Shown here: positions 1 to 10,187 of the stretch, piece after piece
Layout of the letters: each line of letters opens with the position of its first letter
Numbering within the stretch: position 1 is the stretch's first letter
Source: Tetragonia tetragonoides
Lineage: Eukaryota > Streptophyta > Magnoliopsida > Caryophyllales > Aizoaceae
Assembly: GCA_038025085.1 (NCBI GenBank)
Contig: CM076149.1
Location: 28,863,501-28,927,500, forward strand
Length of the DNA: 64,000 bases
Direction of reading: 5' to 3'
Position numbers and translations under genes: made by a program
The notes under the pieces: generated by a model
Databases searched by the model: none
What the model was told of the DNA's origin: nothing
Seen by the model: only the letters and a program-made list of their open reading frames with translations

Positions 1-12
1 ATATTTGTGCAG

Positions 13-387
13 GATGTAAATGAAGAATGGATTTCAGACAAAACTCGATTCTGTTACGACGGTCTTAAAAGGCAAAGGCTGAATGATCCTATGATTCGTG
101 GGCCTGATAATCGTTTCAAGGCTGTCAGCTGGCGTGATGCGCTTGCTGTGGTCGCTGAGGTTATGCATCAAGTTAAACCAGAAGAAATTGTAGGTGTTGC
201 TGGTCGGCTGTCTGATGCTGAATCTATGATGGCACTGAAGGATCTTTTGAATAGGATGGGATCTAATAATGTGTGGTGCGAAGGAAATGGTATGCAGCCC
301 CAAGCTGATCTGCGTTCAGGGTATCTTTTGAACTCTGGCATTGCTGATCTGGAGAAGGCAGATCTCTTCCTTATCGTTGGTAGCCAG
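13..387 (+). CDS. NDUFS1: Complex I 75-kDa subunit (NDUFS1), penultimate coding exon
   Basis: This exon encodes 125 residues of the molybdopterin-oxidoreductase-like region of the 75-kDa iron-sulfur subunit of mitochondrial NADH:ubiquinone oxidoreductase, part of the matrix-arm electron-input module. The first 12 bases are intron and end in an AG acceptor. The exon opens [19 protein letters not shown], a stretch I recognise from plant orthologues, and contains SWRDALAVV and DEIVGVAG-like text. It ends GSQ just before a GTAATT donor at 388, in phase 0. The Fe-S cluster ligands lie upstream of the window, so only the C-terminal half is visible. The frame is open and no damage is seen. Identity is from recognised family sequence; exon limits are inferred from splice consensus and reading frame. 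Confidence 0.93.
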
Positions 388-2311
388 GTAATTTCTTATT
401 TCATTTTCTTTTCATATATGTTGTAATAAGAAAACTTGTAATTATATTATATTGCCTAGTGTTGATTTTGGAAGAAAATCCTGTTAGAAAATTACGAGTT
501 CACTGATATGATATTGTGTGTTGTAAGATTTCCAATGTCGCTATAAAGTTTGCTGTGTGTTGTAATTGTGAACTATATTTTCTAGATTTGATGAATATAA
601 AGAGTGAGCGACTTTACTGAGATGATATTGTACGTTGTTAGCGCCTTTTCTTCCCTTAAGCTAATCAATCCCCGTTTTCGTACCTCAACCAAAAGGGTAG
701 AAATGCTCACACCTCCACTTGTCGTTGGAGGGTGAATTTTGCATGTATGTTGCTTTTGGTAGGTAGAAATGGGAGTTTGGGGAATTTGAAGTTGGAATTT
801 GTTGGGGATTCATGTTGTAAATCCCAGTCCACTGTTTGGTGTATAAGTGGGAATAGGTAGGGATTTCAGTAACTAGTTTTCTTGGATACTCTTAAACTTC
901 ATTAATGATGCCGAGTGGTGAAGATTGGTACGGAGTAAAAACAATATAGTGACTTTGTTATGTTAAGTCATTCCCACCTCCAATTACCCACGTCCAAGGC
1001 AATAAAATGGTGGGGAATTGGAGTATCCATTTCCCAATCTGAAGCACATCATCCAAACATGCCGGCACCCTTCAGGCGCGTCCGTGCTTCATTGCCTATT
1101 ACTATTGAAAAACACACAATTGGGTTCAAGTGAGATTTATTGTGAGACTTGTGTAGTACGGTTAACATGTCTGACCACTTTCTCTGTCTTGTGCTGTTGC
1201 TATAATCCATCCACGACCACTTTGTTCTAAATGTTCACTCCCTTGCTCTGTTATCAGTAGTTCTCCGCCCTACAATGTTACCTTCAAAATTTCCAAAATG
1301 TTTTTATGTGGGCCTTTTGAAGTCAGCCTTAATTAGTTCGCTTAGTTAGGGTAAGGTTGAGCAAAATCCGGACCTTCCATGACCCTGCTAGCGTTGGCAT
1401 CACATTGGGTTCTTGTATGATGTGACTTGTCCTTGAATGTCATATTTCTCAGGAGGGAAGATGAGGACAGGGGCTTCAGTGGCGGCCCCCCCCCCCCACT
1501 TTTTTTTTTCTTTTTCTGGATACGTTCTGTATTTCTGGTATCTTTTTACTTGTCTGAAGCAGTGAGTCCTTGGTTCTTTGTCATTTGAACTTTGTTACAA
1601 AGCCAAATGCTCCTTGAGCAATGAAATGACCAGTTTTCTTGTGAAAAGTTGAAATGACCAGTTTCCTTTTCAAATGGTCTCACAATGACACGAGCTTTAT
1701 GTCCATCTATGGCCTCCATTTGATGATCTTGGTCTAATTCCAGTCCATAATCTCCTTTCTTGAACTTTGTGATGCCCAAAAGCTCTTTTAGCATTGAATT
1801 TAACTGCCAATTTCATTTGCATGTAGTCACTGATCTGATCCTGTTATGATGTGAACTTAATTTGCAAAATAACCATTTTTGGTGGAATATCTTCATCAGT
1901 TTTATTTATTTTTTTGGATAATGTTGGTGTCTGGGGCCTCTGGGCTATGCGTGACTTATACCACAGGGCCTGAAGTTAACGGTCTGGAATCTCTAGTGGC
2001 CCTAAGAAGGCTTGAATAGTGACATGTGGAATAGAACTAAGTTCAGACCAGCTGAGCTACCAACTCGGGGTTTGTTGCTTGATTAGATGCTGTGGCGTAA
2101 CGTTATGGGGTAGAATCAAGATTGTAATTGAGTCGGCATTTGTAACCTGATAAATTCATGCGTTTTTGTTTATGACAGTTTATACGATGCTTTTGGTATT
2201 GGGTGCATACATTTACAGTATTTTAACATGTGCATAAAAGAAGTCCTTTTGAGAGATTTTGTTTCTCCATGGTTCTTTGTTTATGTCTATTGTTTTGATG
2301 ATATATGACAG
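388..2311 (+). other. NDUFS1 last intron (1.9 kb)
   Basis: GT-AG intron joining the two NDUFS1 exons in phase 0 (donor GTAATT at 388, acceptor ACAG ending at 2311). It is AT-rich, with a C12/T11 homopolymer block near 1486-1510 and a probable reverse-strand SINE at about 1898-2070. The open frames inside it, for example 1546-1794 on the minus strand, show no recognisable protein. Confidence 0.9.
1898..2072 (-). mobile_element. Probable tRNA-derived SINE (minus strand)
   Basis: On the minus strand the segment begins near a tRNA-like A-box (GTTGGTAGCTCAGCTGGT, about 2070 to 2050). It runs about 150 bases and ends in an A-rich tail, AAAAAAATAAATAAAA, seen as T-rich sequence at 1898-1915 on the plus strand. 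A weak B-box candidate (TAGTTCTATTCC) follows the A-box more closely than in a tRNA. No target-site duplication was found, so the limits and the class are tentative. Confidence 0.45.
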
Positions 2312-3211
2312 CCAAGAGTGGAAGCTGCCATGGTAAATGCCAGAATCCGCAAAGCAGTACGGTCAAATTTTGCCAAGGTTGGATATGTTGGACCTGCTGC
2401 AGAGTTCAACTATGACTGTCAACACCTTGGCACCGGTCCACAGACACTGTTGGATATTGCTGAAGGCCGTCACGCGTTCTCATCAGCTATAAAGGATGCT
2501 AAGAACCCTGCTATCATTGTTGGTGCTGGACTCTTTGAGAGGGAGGACAAGGATGCTATTTTCTCTGTTGTTGAAACCATTGCAAAATCAGGAAACGTCG
2601 TGAGGCCAGATTGGAATGGTCTCAATGTGTTGCTCTTGCATGCTGGCCAAGCTGCTGCACTAGACCTTGGTCTGGTGCCAGAGTCTGACAAAGGCATCGA
2701 ATCTGCAAAATTTTTGTATCTGATGGGCGCTGATGATGTAAATTTGGAAAAGCTCCCTGGTGATGCATTTGTCGTGTATCAGGGTCACCATGGTGATCGG
2801 GGTGTATATCGCGCCAATGTCATTTTGCCTGCATCAGCTTTCAGTGAAAAGGAAGGAACCTATGCCAACACAGAAGGACGCACTCAACAAACATTACCAG
2901 CCGTCCCCACTGTCGGTGATGCAAGGGATGACTGGAAAATCATTAGGGGTTTGTCTGAGGTGGCTGGAGTGAAGCTGCCTTATGATTCCGTTGTTGACAT
3001 CCGAGAGCGGATGAGTATTGTGGCACCAAACTTATTGAGCATTGATGAAAGAGAGCCAGCTACATTCTCCACTTTGATAAAGCCCGAGGTTAAAAAAGAG
3101 ATGAACCTGGCTCCATTTAAGCCAGCTATTGAGAATTTCTATATGACTGATTCAATCACCAGAGCATCAAAGATTATGGCGAAGTGCTCATCTCAGTTGT
3201 CAAAGAAGTGA
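2312..3211 (+). CDS. NDUFS1: Complex I 75-kDa subunit (NDUFS1), last coding exon
   Basis: The final coding exon adds 299 residues and a TGA stop at 3209-3211. It opens [16 protein letters not shown], which joins GSQ of the previous exon in frame. It carries [52 protein letters not shown] and [16 protein letters not shown], all typical of the molybdopterin-oxidoreductase domain of the 75-kDa subunit. It ends with the plant C-terminal block [17 protein letters not shown] followed by a short lysine tail. This domain is structural in complex I; the electron-carrying Fe-S clusters are N-terminal. The exon is intact. A first in-frame GTG at 2318 is an internal codon, not a start, because the exon is continuous with the upstream one. 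Confidence 0.96.
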   Translation, partial: PRVEAAMVNARIRKAVRSNFAKVGYVGPAAEFNYDCQHLGTGPQTLLDIAEGRHAFSSAIKDAKNPAIIVGAGLFEREDKDAIFSVVETIAKSGNVVRPDWNGLNVLLLHAGQAAALDLGLVPESDKGIESAKFLYLMGADDVNLEKLPGDAFVVYQGHHGDRGVYRANVILPASAFSEKEGTYANTEGRTQQTLPAVPTVGDARDDWKIIRGLSEVAGVKLPYDSVVDIRERMSIVAPNLLSIDEREPATFSTLIKPEVKKEMNLAPFKPAIENFYMTDSITRASKIMAKCSSQLSKK

Positions 3212-3478
3212 GCTGTTTTTCCTTTTTGATCCTTGCAATAATGTTGGCAGGGTCGATTCTATTTTGCCCTGGGCGTTTCAGCGGAATATTTTTTCGTAGA
3301 CCTTTTTATGAGCTGCAATGCCGCAATGAAATCGGTCATAAAGGACAACATTTTGGTACATCTATTTAGTTTGTAATTTCTGTAATTTACCCGAGTATGC
3401 AGGCTGTTGACAGCTACTAGTGATTGCGCTTATCTGTTGTATTGCCTCAATGATATTTAAAAGTTTGCCCCATGACAT

Positions 3479-3484
3479 AATAAA
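3479..3484 (+). promoter_or_regulatory. Candidate NDUFS1 poly(A) signal
   Basis: AATAAA about 270 bases after the NDUFS1 stop codon. The position suits a plant near-upstream poly(A) element. No transcript evidence is available here. Confidence 0.5.
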
Positions 3485-4044
3485 GTCCATATCTTGGTTG
3501 CCTTTACAGTGGTTATTTGGCAGCTAATGTCAAATGGTGTGGTTGCAAACATTGGAAATTTGGAGTTTGGCTCTAGATGCAGAGCAGGCAGAACTTGGTC
3601 GTCAAAGTTAAGTCAGGTTTAAAATCATACCAAACAATTCATAAGAAAACAACTATAGGAAATTAGGAATTCTTCCAAGGCCAAAGAAAAAAAAGAGAAA
3701 AAAATAACTGAGGCGACTTGTCTTTGTATTCTTTCAGCAGGGCAATACATGACAAAAAATTTCAACAATCAGATGTACTGTATTTGTGAAGTCATGTGTG
3801 GAACAAGGCAGTATAACATAAAATGCTAACATTATATGTTTGCTCTGGCATCAAAACATGCTCCAAGTTCAAGTTCTTATCAACAAAGCTGCACAAAAGA
3901 ACGCTTCCCCAATATGGTCTTAAATTTCATTAGTTGCTAGATCAACTTTTAGATGGTTATAGTGAACGCATTCAACAGCAAGGGAGGGTCGAAAACAGGA
4001 GTTTTGTTTTTGCTTGATTGGTAGAATTATTCATATCATGAGTC
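3485..4044. other. Intergenic spacer after NDUFS1
   Basis: AT-rich sequence with no recognisable gene, repeat or element. It separates the NDUFS1 3' end from the CT-rich 5' region of the RTE element. Confidence 0.6.
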
Positions 4045-4049
4045 TATCA

Positions 4050-4443
4050 TAAATTCTCGCTCTCTCTCTCTCTAGAACTCTCAGGCGAAAACTCCGAGAA
4101 ACTCCAAGCTCTCTCTCTCTCTCTCTCTCCCTCTCTCTCTCTCCCTCTCTCTCTCCCTCTCGACCTCTCTCAAAGGCCGGTGATCGCCGACCGCCATACA
4201 AAGGTCGGTGACCGCCGACCTCAGTAGAGGCAGAGCAGACCTCCGATCATTCGTCGGAGGCTTCAATTGTGCACCGGCGACACTTCATCGCCGGCGAAAC
4301 AAGGTAAAGTACTAGATCTTGCACTTTCTCTCTCTAGCGAACGGCTCTCGAGTGCTCGATCTCTCTCTCTCTCTCTCTCAAATTTTCTCTCTCTAACTCT
4401 CCTCGCTCTAGCTCTCTCTATCTCTCTCTCTCTCTCTCTCCTC

Positions 4444-4476
<33 letters not shown>

Positions 4477-4478
4477 TC

Positions 4479-4518
<40 letters not shown>

Positions 4519-4640
4519 TCTCTCCAAGGTCGGGTCGCTGACCCAAAACTAGCCCGACCCAGTAGAGGCTATTAGACCTCCGATCATTCGTCGGAGGCTT
4601 CATTTGTGCACAGGCGAAACTTCATCGCCGGGGAGCAACA
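4050..4640 (+). repeat. CT microsatellite blocks and duplicated GC-rich unit (RTE 5' region)
   Basis: Two similar units lie head to tail about 337 bases apart. Each has a (CT)n block (4050-4165 and 4360-4515) followed by a GC-rich block of about 80 bases. The GC-rich blocks at 4224-4305 and 4561-4640 share CAGTAGAGGC, a hairpin (CCTCCGA / TCGGAGG around TCATTCG) and CTTCATCGCCGG. This looks like a duplicated promoter or leader unit of the RTE element, by analogy with tandem 5' monomers of other LINEs; that role is inference. Confidence 0.7.
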
Positions 4641-5280
4641 GCGGCGAGTGGCTGGGAACACGGAAACGTAGCCGGAGAACGGGTCTGAGATCGCGAGCCC
4701 GACGACCTCGACTTCTGGATCTGGAAAGTCGAGCTCGACGATACAAACAACAGCCCACGCAGCCGTGGGAGGAGAAGCGTCCAACATTATGTTGGGCCAT
4801 CGTCCGCTGTCCGGTTCAAACCCCGCCGGAAACAGGTAGTAGCGTCGTGGTAAGCACCGGCGTACCCCTATCCACCAGTCAGAACCTCACTCTGTTATTT
4901 ATTTTCAGTCAGACCCCTTTTGTGCTCTGGTTTGACCCTCACTCTGTTATTTATTTGTGCTTGTTGTTGACTTCGCTGATCCAAGTACGTAAAGTTGGTT
5001 ACTTGGTATTGCTTTTCGGAAACTATTTCTTTAAGTGGAACCTAGTAACATTTATATTTGTTTCTGTTTGTGTCGTTGTTTGTATCTATAGCATATTTAG
5101 TATTATTTTTATCACTATTATTAGTAGGGTTGTTAGTGTTAGTATCACTATAAAAGTAGCAGTAGTATTATTTAACCAATAGTGTTGCTACTACTAGTAT
5201 TAAGTTAGTGGTACAACTGTTTTCGGTTGTATTTATAAGTAGTACTATTAGTGTTTGTTTGTTGCAGCTGTTGTGATATT

Positions 5281-5400
5281 TATCAGTATTACTATTACTA
5301 TTATTATTAGTATTATTATTATTAGTGTTATTACTATAATTATTATTACTATTGTAATTATTATTCTATTATTAGAATTGTCACTGCTAGTACAATTACT
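5281..5400 (+). repeat. Imperfect ATT/TTA microsatellite
   Basis: Degenerate trinucleotide run (tattactattattattagtatt and similar) inside the RTE leader, between the GC-rich units and the endonuclease frame. The hydrophobic peptide read from it is an artefact of simple sequence. Confidence 0.7.
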
Positions 5401-5548
5401 ACTATTGTTAGTAAACTTTGTTTGCAAGCATAGAATTTGTTGCTAAATAGCTACGTTTTGCGTTACCTAACCTTTGGGTGTGCTAGTACTTACTTAGTTT
5501 CATGGCTTTTCAAATTTTTATTCTGAGTTAACTGCTTGATCCTTCCTC

Positions 5549-8502
5549 TTGGTCGGTGTGGCGTCTGTGACTTCTATTGGTAGAGTTAGGGTCAGTCCTA
5601 CGGTGAGCTCTGGGTCGCACAGGGGGAGAGTTGGGGCAAACAGATTGCGGTTTGGAACATGGAATGTAGGGACACTCACGGGAAAAACTCTAGAGTTAGT
5701 GGAGGTTTTAGAAAAATATAAGGTTAATATAGTGTGTGTCCAGGAGACGAGGTGGTCAGGCGCCAAGGCAAAGAGATCAATGGATACAAACTTTGGTATT
5801 CAGGGTGTTCGAGTCAACGGAACGGGGTCGGGATCTTAGTCGATAAGGAGCTTAAACAGCATGTTGTAGAGGTAAAGAGAACCAATGATAGGATCATATC
5901 TATCAAGGTTGTGGTGAAGGAGGAGACCTTCAATGTCATTTGTGCTTATGCACCGCAAGCAGGGTTGGATATGCACCTTAGGCGTCGCTTTTGGGAAGAG
6001 TTAGATGAGGTTATTCAGCAGTTTCCCCCTAGTGAGAAACTCCTTATAGGAGGAGATTTCAATGGACATGTAGGGGCTACTTCGGATGGTTATGTGGGTG
6101 CACATGGAGGTTTTGGGTATGGAGTTAGGAATGAGGGTGGCACGTCGGTATTAGATTTTTCGACTGCGTATGACCTAATGGTAACCAACTCCTTCTACAA
6201 CAAAAGAGAAGAACACCTAGTTACTTTTAGAAGCGGCATCGCTAAGACCCAAATTGATTACATTCTTGTTAGGCGTGGAGATCGAGGATTGTGCATGGAT
6301 TGCAAAGTTTTACCAGGTGCGTGTGTGTCGACCCAACATAGGATGGTCGTTTTAGACTTTAAGATGAAGGGGTGGAAGAGAAAGAGAAGTGCATACAATT
6401 GCACCAAAATCAAGTGGTGGAATCTTAGAGGAACCTTGGGGAGTCAATTTAAGGCCAAGGTTGAGTCGGATAGCATATGGAAAAGAGAAGGGAATGCGAG
6501 TCAAATGTAGACAGGGGTGGCGGATCTCATTAGAAATGCGGCAAAGGAGACCTTAGGAGTTACAAGAGGGATAGGAAGTAGCAAGAAGGAATCCTGGTGG
6601 TGGAGTGAGGACATTCAAGACAGGGTGAAGGCGAAGAAGGTGGCCTATAAAGTCTTAATGGATAGCACTGTAGATGAGGAAAGGGTGGAGAAGAGAGAAG
6701 TCTACAGAGCGGCGAAGAAGGAGGCAAAGAGATCAGTAGCAGAAGCCAAAAGTAAAGCCTATGAGAGCTTGTACCAAAGGTTGGCTACTAAGGAGGGAGA
6801 ACAGGAAGTTTACAGGTTGGCGAGAGCTAGGGAGAGGAAGACTAGGGACCTGGACCAAGTTCGTTGTATTAAGGATGAGGCGGGATGAGTTCTTGTGGAC
6901 GAGGCGAACATCAAGAGGAGGTGGCATGGGTATTTCAATGAGCTTTTTAACAATGTAGGAGACGTAGACATTTCTTTGGGTGATCTTAGTACATCCGAGC
7001 TACACCGTAACTACAGCTTTTGTCGCCGTGTTACAAAGGAAGAAATTAAAGAGGCCATGAGGACGATGAAGAGTGGAAAGGCAGTAGGACCAGATGAGAT
7101 ACCCATAGAGGTATGGAAGAGTTTGGGGGAAGAAGGTTTATTGTGGTTAGTTAGGCTTTTCAACATGATCCTCAAATCTGCAAGGATGCCGGAGGAGTGG
7201 CGGCTCAGCACATTGATTCCTCTATACAAGAACAAAGGAGATATTCAAAGCTGCAACAACTATAGAGGTATTAAGCTACTCAGTCACACCATGAAGCTAT
7301 GGGAGAGAGTTATTGAGAGGAGACTAAGGAAGAGTACCCTTATCTCGGAGAACCAATTCGGTTTCATGCCAGGGAGGTCAACAATAGAAGCGATTCATCT
7401 GATTCGACGTTCTATGGAGTACTACAGGGATAGACAAAGGGACTTGCACATGGTTTTCATTGATTTGGAGAAGGCGTATGACAGGGTACCCAGGGAAGTT
7501 ATGTGGAGGTGCTTGGAATCCAAGGGGGTCCCAGTCGCCTATATTCGAGTGATTAAGGATATGTATGAAGGGGTGAGGACTAGGGTCAGGACTACAGGAG
7601 GGGACACTGAGCAATTTTCTATAGATATTGGGTTACATCAAGGGTCAGCGTTGAGTCCCTTTTTATTCGCAACCGTTATGGACGAGCTCACTAAGACTAT
7701 TCAGGGGGATGTGCCTTGGTGTATGTTATTTGCCGACGACATTGTTTTGATAGACGAGACTAGAGAAGGTGTTAATGCCAAACTAGAACTTTGGCGGGAT
7801 ACACTAGAGTCAAAGGGATTCAAGTTAAGTCGGACCAAGACCGAATACTTGGATTGCAAATTTACAAGAGATGGGGTTACCTCGGATATGGAGATTAAGA
7901 TCGGTACTGAAGTCGTACCGAATAGGGATTGCTTTAAATATCTCGGTTCAATCATACAGGAAAACGGCGAGATTGATGATGACGTGACTCATCGTATCAA
8001 AACAGGGTGGCTAAAGTGGAGGAGTGCAACGGGAGTCCTATGTGACAGAAAAATTCCACTAAAACTTAAAGGCAAATTTTACTGTACAGCCATCAGGCCA
8101 GCTATGTTATATGGGGTGGAGTGTTGGCCGGTGAGGCAGGTGCATGTGCAGAAGATGCGGGTGACCGAAATGAGGATGCTTCGCTGGGTGTGCAACTCCA
8201 CAAGAAGAGATAGAATTAGGAACGAAGTGTTAAGAGGCAAGGTGGGAGTGACCGATATTGACAACAAGATGCGAGAAACGAGGCTTAGGTGGCTTGGGCA
8301 TGTGAGGAGGAGGCATCGAGATGCACCGGTGAGAAGGTGTGAGAGAATTATACTTAGAGACTGTAAACGAAGAAGAGGACGCCCGAAGAAGACTTGGGGA
8401 GAGGTAATCAGACAGGATTTGACCCTTCTAGAACTTACCGAGGACTTGGTCCTAGATAGGAAATTATGGCGTAGCAGGATACGTGTAGAGGACCCTCGTT
8501 AG
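5549..8502 (+). pseudogene. RTE ORF2: AP endonuclease + reverse transcriptase, inactivated
   Basis: The conceptual protein has an N-terminal exonuclease-endonuclease-phosphatase domain: FGTWNVGTLTGK, VQETRW, CAYAPQ, GGDFNGHVG, a segment ending QIDYILV, and STQHRMVVLDF in place of the usual SDH motif. A reverse transcriptase follows, with [60 protein letters not shown] and the catalytic MLFADDIVL. It closes with an RTE-type C-terminus, [10 protein letters not shown] and RGRPKKTW. Damage: a frame change near 5820-5835 joins the first segment to the second. In-frame stops then occur at 6508-6510 (TAG) and 6886-6888 (TGA); the segments 5734-6510, 6517-6888 and 6895-8502 share one frame. The initiation codon is not clear. 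The frame would have served copy-and-paste transposition by target-primed reverse transcription. Confidence 0.9.
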
Positions 8503-8826
8503 ATAATGGTTTTGCATTGGCTAGTAATAGAGGTTGATTCATTTTGTTCATAGCCTGTAGTGCCTCCTTCACTGTATGTACATCTAGTAATATCCTGTGT
8601 TAGTATGTTTACAGCTCTACTTTTCTTGCCCTTTTGATCAGCACTTATTGCTTTATTACCCGAAAAACCGTTTTGCAAATGAAAAAAAAAAAATTTCGTG
8701 GGTCTTTCGAAAACAGTCTCTCTTCTAGGCGACTAGTTAGGGGTAAGACTGCGTACATCTGGACCTCCCCCAGACCCCGCCCTAGGCGGGATACTTACTG
8801 GGTTGTTTGTTGTTGTTGTTGTTGTA

Positions 8827-10187
8827 GAATTACAACCCTTCAGATATAAAAACTACAACAGGTCTACAGCTATTTAAAAATTAAAATAAGCCCACAACAA
8901 GAGTTGCCTTTGGCTAGAGCGCGATTAGCATACAACCATCAAACAAGTTGATATTCAGCCTGTATTCCATCGTTCAAAAAACAGTGCCCATATGGATGGT
9001 GCCAATTAACATTGAACTGACAATGCGTGATATGCCACTGTGGTAAACAGCTCTGCACGAGACATAGCGAGCTTTTGGTCTCAAGGAAGGTAAATTCAGA
9101 AGCATCATCTATTTTGATCCACCAAATCGACGACTTCACGAAACAAATAATTAATGATAAAACGCAAGGCAAAATTTCAGGTACGCTTTTCTCTCAGTTT
9201 GTCAATTTTACTTTCATGCCGCACTCATTGGTGATGAAGAACTACTTCTCCCTGAAGGTACAGGTATAGATGGACAACAGCTCTTCACTTGCGATAGGAC
9301 ATGCTAGTAGTGAAATGAATTTCAATGACCAGAAAGATGGCAGGTAGACCATGATGGCTGCTGCACTCAGTGTCAATCAGGTAAGAAGTGTCAAGCAAAA
9401 ACCTTTCTCCATCCCTTCCCTTTTATAACTTTGTTGCCAAGCTGCTGAAGAAAAATTATCATCAAAGTCGTTCAGAAATGACAAAAATGTCCCAAGAAAA
9501 ACAGAAGGGAAGCCACAAAAAGCAATTCAAAGCAAGAAAGTTGGTGAACCCTACCTTACAATATCTTTAGAGTGATTAAACAGGAATCTGCAACAAGCCA
9601 CATTGGAGTCAGATGGTAGAAAGAGGGGATTTAGGTCGCTACAAAAGTCACCGTGTTACTTGAGAAATATTGAGAGAGGATCAGATAGCTGCAGAAAAAA
9701 GTTAAATAGGCTCAGTAAGTCGGGGTAGATGTTCACGGAGCTCAGTTGAAGCACAGAAGTAAGCCGGTCAACAGTTGGCTAAGATTCTCTTGATGTGCCT
9801 GAAACTGCTGTGGTGTTACAGAAATGTTAATTTTTAAACAGGATGATTTTGTTTATTTACCAAAAACATAGAGAATCAGCAAGCAGCTGTTCAGTTCTTC
9901 CTCCATGTAGGGATTATCAAATGAAATAAACTGTTTAAGAAGACACCTGTACGTACTGGAATTGTCTGACTTATGGCACCTTACTGCAACACATACTTAC
10001 AATGCTGTCAATGAATCCAAGAAGCGCCTCCTTCTAAGCTTCACAAAGATTTCCGAACAAGAGAGCAACATAAACCTTTCACTCTTTTCCATGATAAAAG
10101 GCAAAAGCCAATACAAGGAGAAGTCCACCTCAAGCTTTTAGAGATCTCCACACTTGCCAATCATCTCTTTCCATAATCTTTTGATGT
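8827..10187. other. Spacer between RTE element and PPR gene
   Basis: Mostly non-coding, AT-rich sequence that should include the 3' UTR of the minus-strand PPR gene. One minus-strand frame at 8939-9172 (77 codons, with WHITHCQFNVNWHHPYGHCF) looks less random than its surroundings, but I do not recognise it and see no gene structure around it. Nothing else stands out. Confidence 0.5.

Larger units (their letters stand above)
4045..8826 (+). mobile_element. RTE-clade LINE, near full length, with (TTG)n tail
   Basis: The element runs from a CT-rich 5' region through one large open reading frame (endonuclease then reverse transcriptase) to a short 3' UTR. It ends in a simple TTG/GTT repeat at about 8800-8826, the usual terminus of RTE-type LINEs instead of poly(A). 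The 3' UTR contains the GGTAAGACTGCGTACATC and CCGCCCTAGGCGGG blocks shared with the truncated copies at 30260-30340 and 58000-58140. No clear target-site duplication was found, so the left limit is approximate. The coding region is broken by a frameshift and two stops, so this copy should be dead. Confidence 0.85.

Noticed and set aside
4267..4575. Leu/Ser-rich frame on the plus strand
   Set aside because: It is a translation of CT microsatellite sequence.
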